Notes under the pieces: generated by a model
The model's input: the letters and a program-made list of their open reading frames with translations, nothing else
What the model was told of the DNA's origin: nothing
Database searches by the model: none
Origin: Methanosarcinales archaeon
Lineage (GTDB): Archaea; Halobacteriota; Syntropharchaeia; Alkanophagales; Methanospirareceae
Direction: 5' to 3'
Assembly: GCA_025464425.1 (NCBI GenBank)
Contig: JAODGV010000008.1
Location: forward strand, 6,404 to 12,279
Length of the DNA: 5,876 bases
Translations under genes and position numbers: made by a program
Part shown: one piece after another, positions 4,870 to 5,876 of the stretch
How the letters are laid out: the number at the start of each line of letters is the position of its first letter
How positions within the stretch are numbered: position 1 is the stretch's first letter

Positions 4870-5765
4870 ACCAGATCTTCATACGCAGATGAAGCAGCGA
4901 TCGCACCTTCTGCGCATGCAACAACCACCTGCCTCAGACCACCAGTAACGTCACCCGCCGCATATACCCGTTTTATGTTTGTCCTCTGGCTTTTATCGGT
5001 GATTATGTAATTCTTCTCATCGAGTGTGACACCGATCTTCGCTGCCAGTTCACTGTTTGGATCTTCTCCAATAGCAACGAATACGCCAGCCACGGGCAGC
5101 TCGCGTTCAACGCCGCGGGTATCAATAACAACGCTTTTTACCACGTTATCGCCTTTTATCACTTTCACAACCGAGTTCCAGCAGATATTAACATCCGCCT
5201 CGCCCAGTTTCTGCTGCAGATACTGTTCCGCTCTGAGTGCATCCCGTCTGTGAATCAGCGTGACCTGACAGCCGAGATTGTACAGGTACAGCGCAGTCCT
5301 GGCAGCAGAATCGCCACCGCCAACCACAGCTACATTCCTGTTCTTGAAGAAGAAGCCATCACAGGCGGCGCAGTATGATACGCCCTTACCGAGGAACTCC
5401 CCCTCTCCCTTCACTCCCAACCGTCTGTGTCTGGTCCCCGTACATATTACAATCGCTTTTGCGTGATAGGAGTTCTTATCAGTGCTGACTTCAAACCCGT
5501 CCGCTTTCGGTTCTATCACGTCCACCCGCTCCAGCTCACGTATCTCAACATATTTCATCACATGCTCTTTCATCCTCGACGCCAGCTCCATTCCGCCTAT
5601 CTCGTTGAATCCAGGATAATTCTCAATCGCCGGTGCTTCGTTTGACAATCCACCACATATCCCCCGCTCAAGTACCAGGGAGTCCAGACCGCTTCTTACA
5701 CCGTACATACCTGCGGTCATGCCCGCGGGTCCCGCACCAATCACGATCAGTTCTTTTTCCATCAT
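4866..5765 (-). CDS. trxB: Thioredoxin reductase
   Basis: A 299-residue low-molecular-weight thioredoxin reductase, a cytosolic FAD enzyme that passes electrons from a nicotinamide cofactor to thioredoxin. Seen: FAD-binding GAGPAG at 10-15; ENYPGF at 48-53; redox-active CAAC at 132-135 followed by D136; nucleotide-binding GGGDSA at 149-154; HRRDALRA at 172-179; and the second FAD motif AAGDVTGG at 269-276 with RQV at 278-280. Known: the HRR...R motif binds the 2'-phosphate, so NADPH is expected. Odd: the two acidic residues that usually follow GGG(N/D)SA are replaced by R156-T157. Two ATG codons stand in tandem at 5763-5765 and 5760-5762, and there is no Shine-Dalgarno, so the exact start may shift by one codon. 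It is the first gene of the run trxB-rnhB-tfb and is divergent from tRNA-Val. Its thioredoxin partner is not in the window. Confidence 0.96.
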   Translation of the reverse strand: MMEKELIVIGAGPAGMTAGMYGVRSGLDSLVLERGICGGLSNEAPAIENYPGFNEIGGMELASRMKEHVMKYVEIRELERVDVIEPKADGFEVSTDKNSYHAKAIVICTGTRHRRLGVKGEGEFLGKGVSYCAACDGFFFKNRNVAVVGGGDSAARTALYLYNLGCQVTLIHRRDALRAEQYLQQKLGEADVNICWNSVVKVIKGDNVVKSVVIDTRGVERELPVAGVFVAIGEDPNSELAAKIGVTLDEKNYIITDKSQRTNIKRVYAAGDVTGGLRQVVVACAEGAIAASSAYEDLV

Positions 5766-5802
5766 GATGATTTATCTTAAATAGTTGCTGCATTATTATA
5801 GG
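5766..5802. promoter_or_regulatory. Divergent promoter region, trxB / tRNA-Val
   Basis: Only 37 nt separate the trxB ATG from the mature 5' end of tRNA-Val. On the minus strand TATAATAA (5793-5800 area) is centred about 31 nt before the trxB ATG, giving a leader of only a few bases. On the plus strand TTTATCTTAAAT (5771-5782) lies 20-30 nt before the tRNA. Both boxes must overlap the other transcript's start region. Assigned from spacing only. Confidence 0.4.
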
Positions 5803-5876
5803 GGGCCCGTGGTCTAGGTGGTTATGACGTCGCCTTGACGAGGCGGAGGTCATGCGTTCGAATCGCATCGGGCCCA
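5803..5876 (+). tRNA. tRNA-Val(GAC)
   Basis: The 74-nt cloverleaf was folded by hand. Acceptor GGGCCCG (5803-5809) pairs fully with CGGGCCC (5869-5875), and the discriminator is A5876. In the D arm GTC (5812-5814) pairs with GAC (5826-5828), and the loop holds AGGTGGTTA. Anticodon stem TCGCC pairs with GGCGG through one U-G pair; the loop TTGACGA gives GAC at 5837-5839, reading GUC and GUU valine codons. The T stem ATGCG/CGCAT encloses TTCGAAT. There is no intron. The window ends on the discriminator, so it cannot be seen whether CCA is encoded. It is divergent from trxB. Confidence 0.95.

Noticed and set aside
5764..5770. ATGATGA resembling a C box of a C/D guide RNA
   Set aside because: No D box (CTGA) or C'/D' pair at suitable distance; the bases are the tandem start codons of trxB and their surroundings.

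Overview
The window looks like chromosomal DNA from a euryarchaeon. The main evidence is an archaeal TFB (TFIIB-type) initiation factor, a DUF99 protein, an archaeal-type RNase HII, a tRNA-Tyr whose intron is bounded by a bulge-helix-bulge splice motif, tRNA 3' ends where a CCA is not encoded (visible for tRNA-Tyr), and TATA-like boxes close to start codons. The base composition is moderate. A relative of the methanogens or of the anaerobic methane oxidisers would fit, but this is only a guess from gene style. I see no plasmid, phage, transposon, CRISPR or integrase signal.

Layout, left to right. (1) 14-1153, minus: a radical SAM/SPASM enzyme resembling the heme-pathway enzymes AhbC/AhbD/NirJ. 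(2) 1154-1235: a divergent promoter region whose central TATA element could serve both sides. (3) 1236-2420, plus: a 12-helix MFS transporter with drug:H+ antiporter (DHA1-like) motifs. (4) 2421-2564: a non-coding gap holding an ATAAGA repeat, a GC-rich hairpin-forming patch and a TATA box. (5) 2565-2681, plus: tRNA-Tyr(GUA) with a 43-nt intron at position 37/38. (6) 2712-3284, plus: a DUF99 protein, probably leaderless. (7) 3281-5765, minus: the run trxB, rnhB, tfb, transcribed in that order towards the left. TrxB and rnhB overlap in ATGA; tfb follows rnhB after 41 nt and has its own TATA box and Shine-Dalgarno site. The stop codons of DUF99 and tfb overlap tail to tail in TTAG. (8) 5803-5876, plus: tRNA-Val(GAC), divergent from trxB and ending on the last base of the window.

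Most of this is housekeeping: thiol redox (TrxB), RNA removal from DNA (RNase HII), transcription initiation (TFB) and two tRNAs. The radical SAM enzyme and the divergent MFS pump are the more accessory pair; a shared metabolite is possible but unproven. I did not find a clearly new multi-gene system. The best second looks are the TFB with a shortened linker after the B-reader, the tRNA-Tyr intron with a competing stem, the tRNA-Tyr/DUF99 junction, and the structured patch upstream of tRNA-Tyr.
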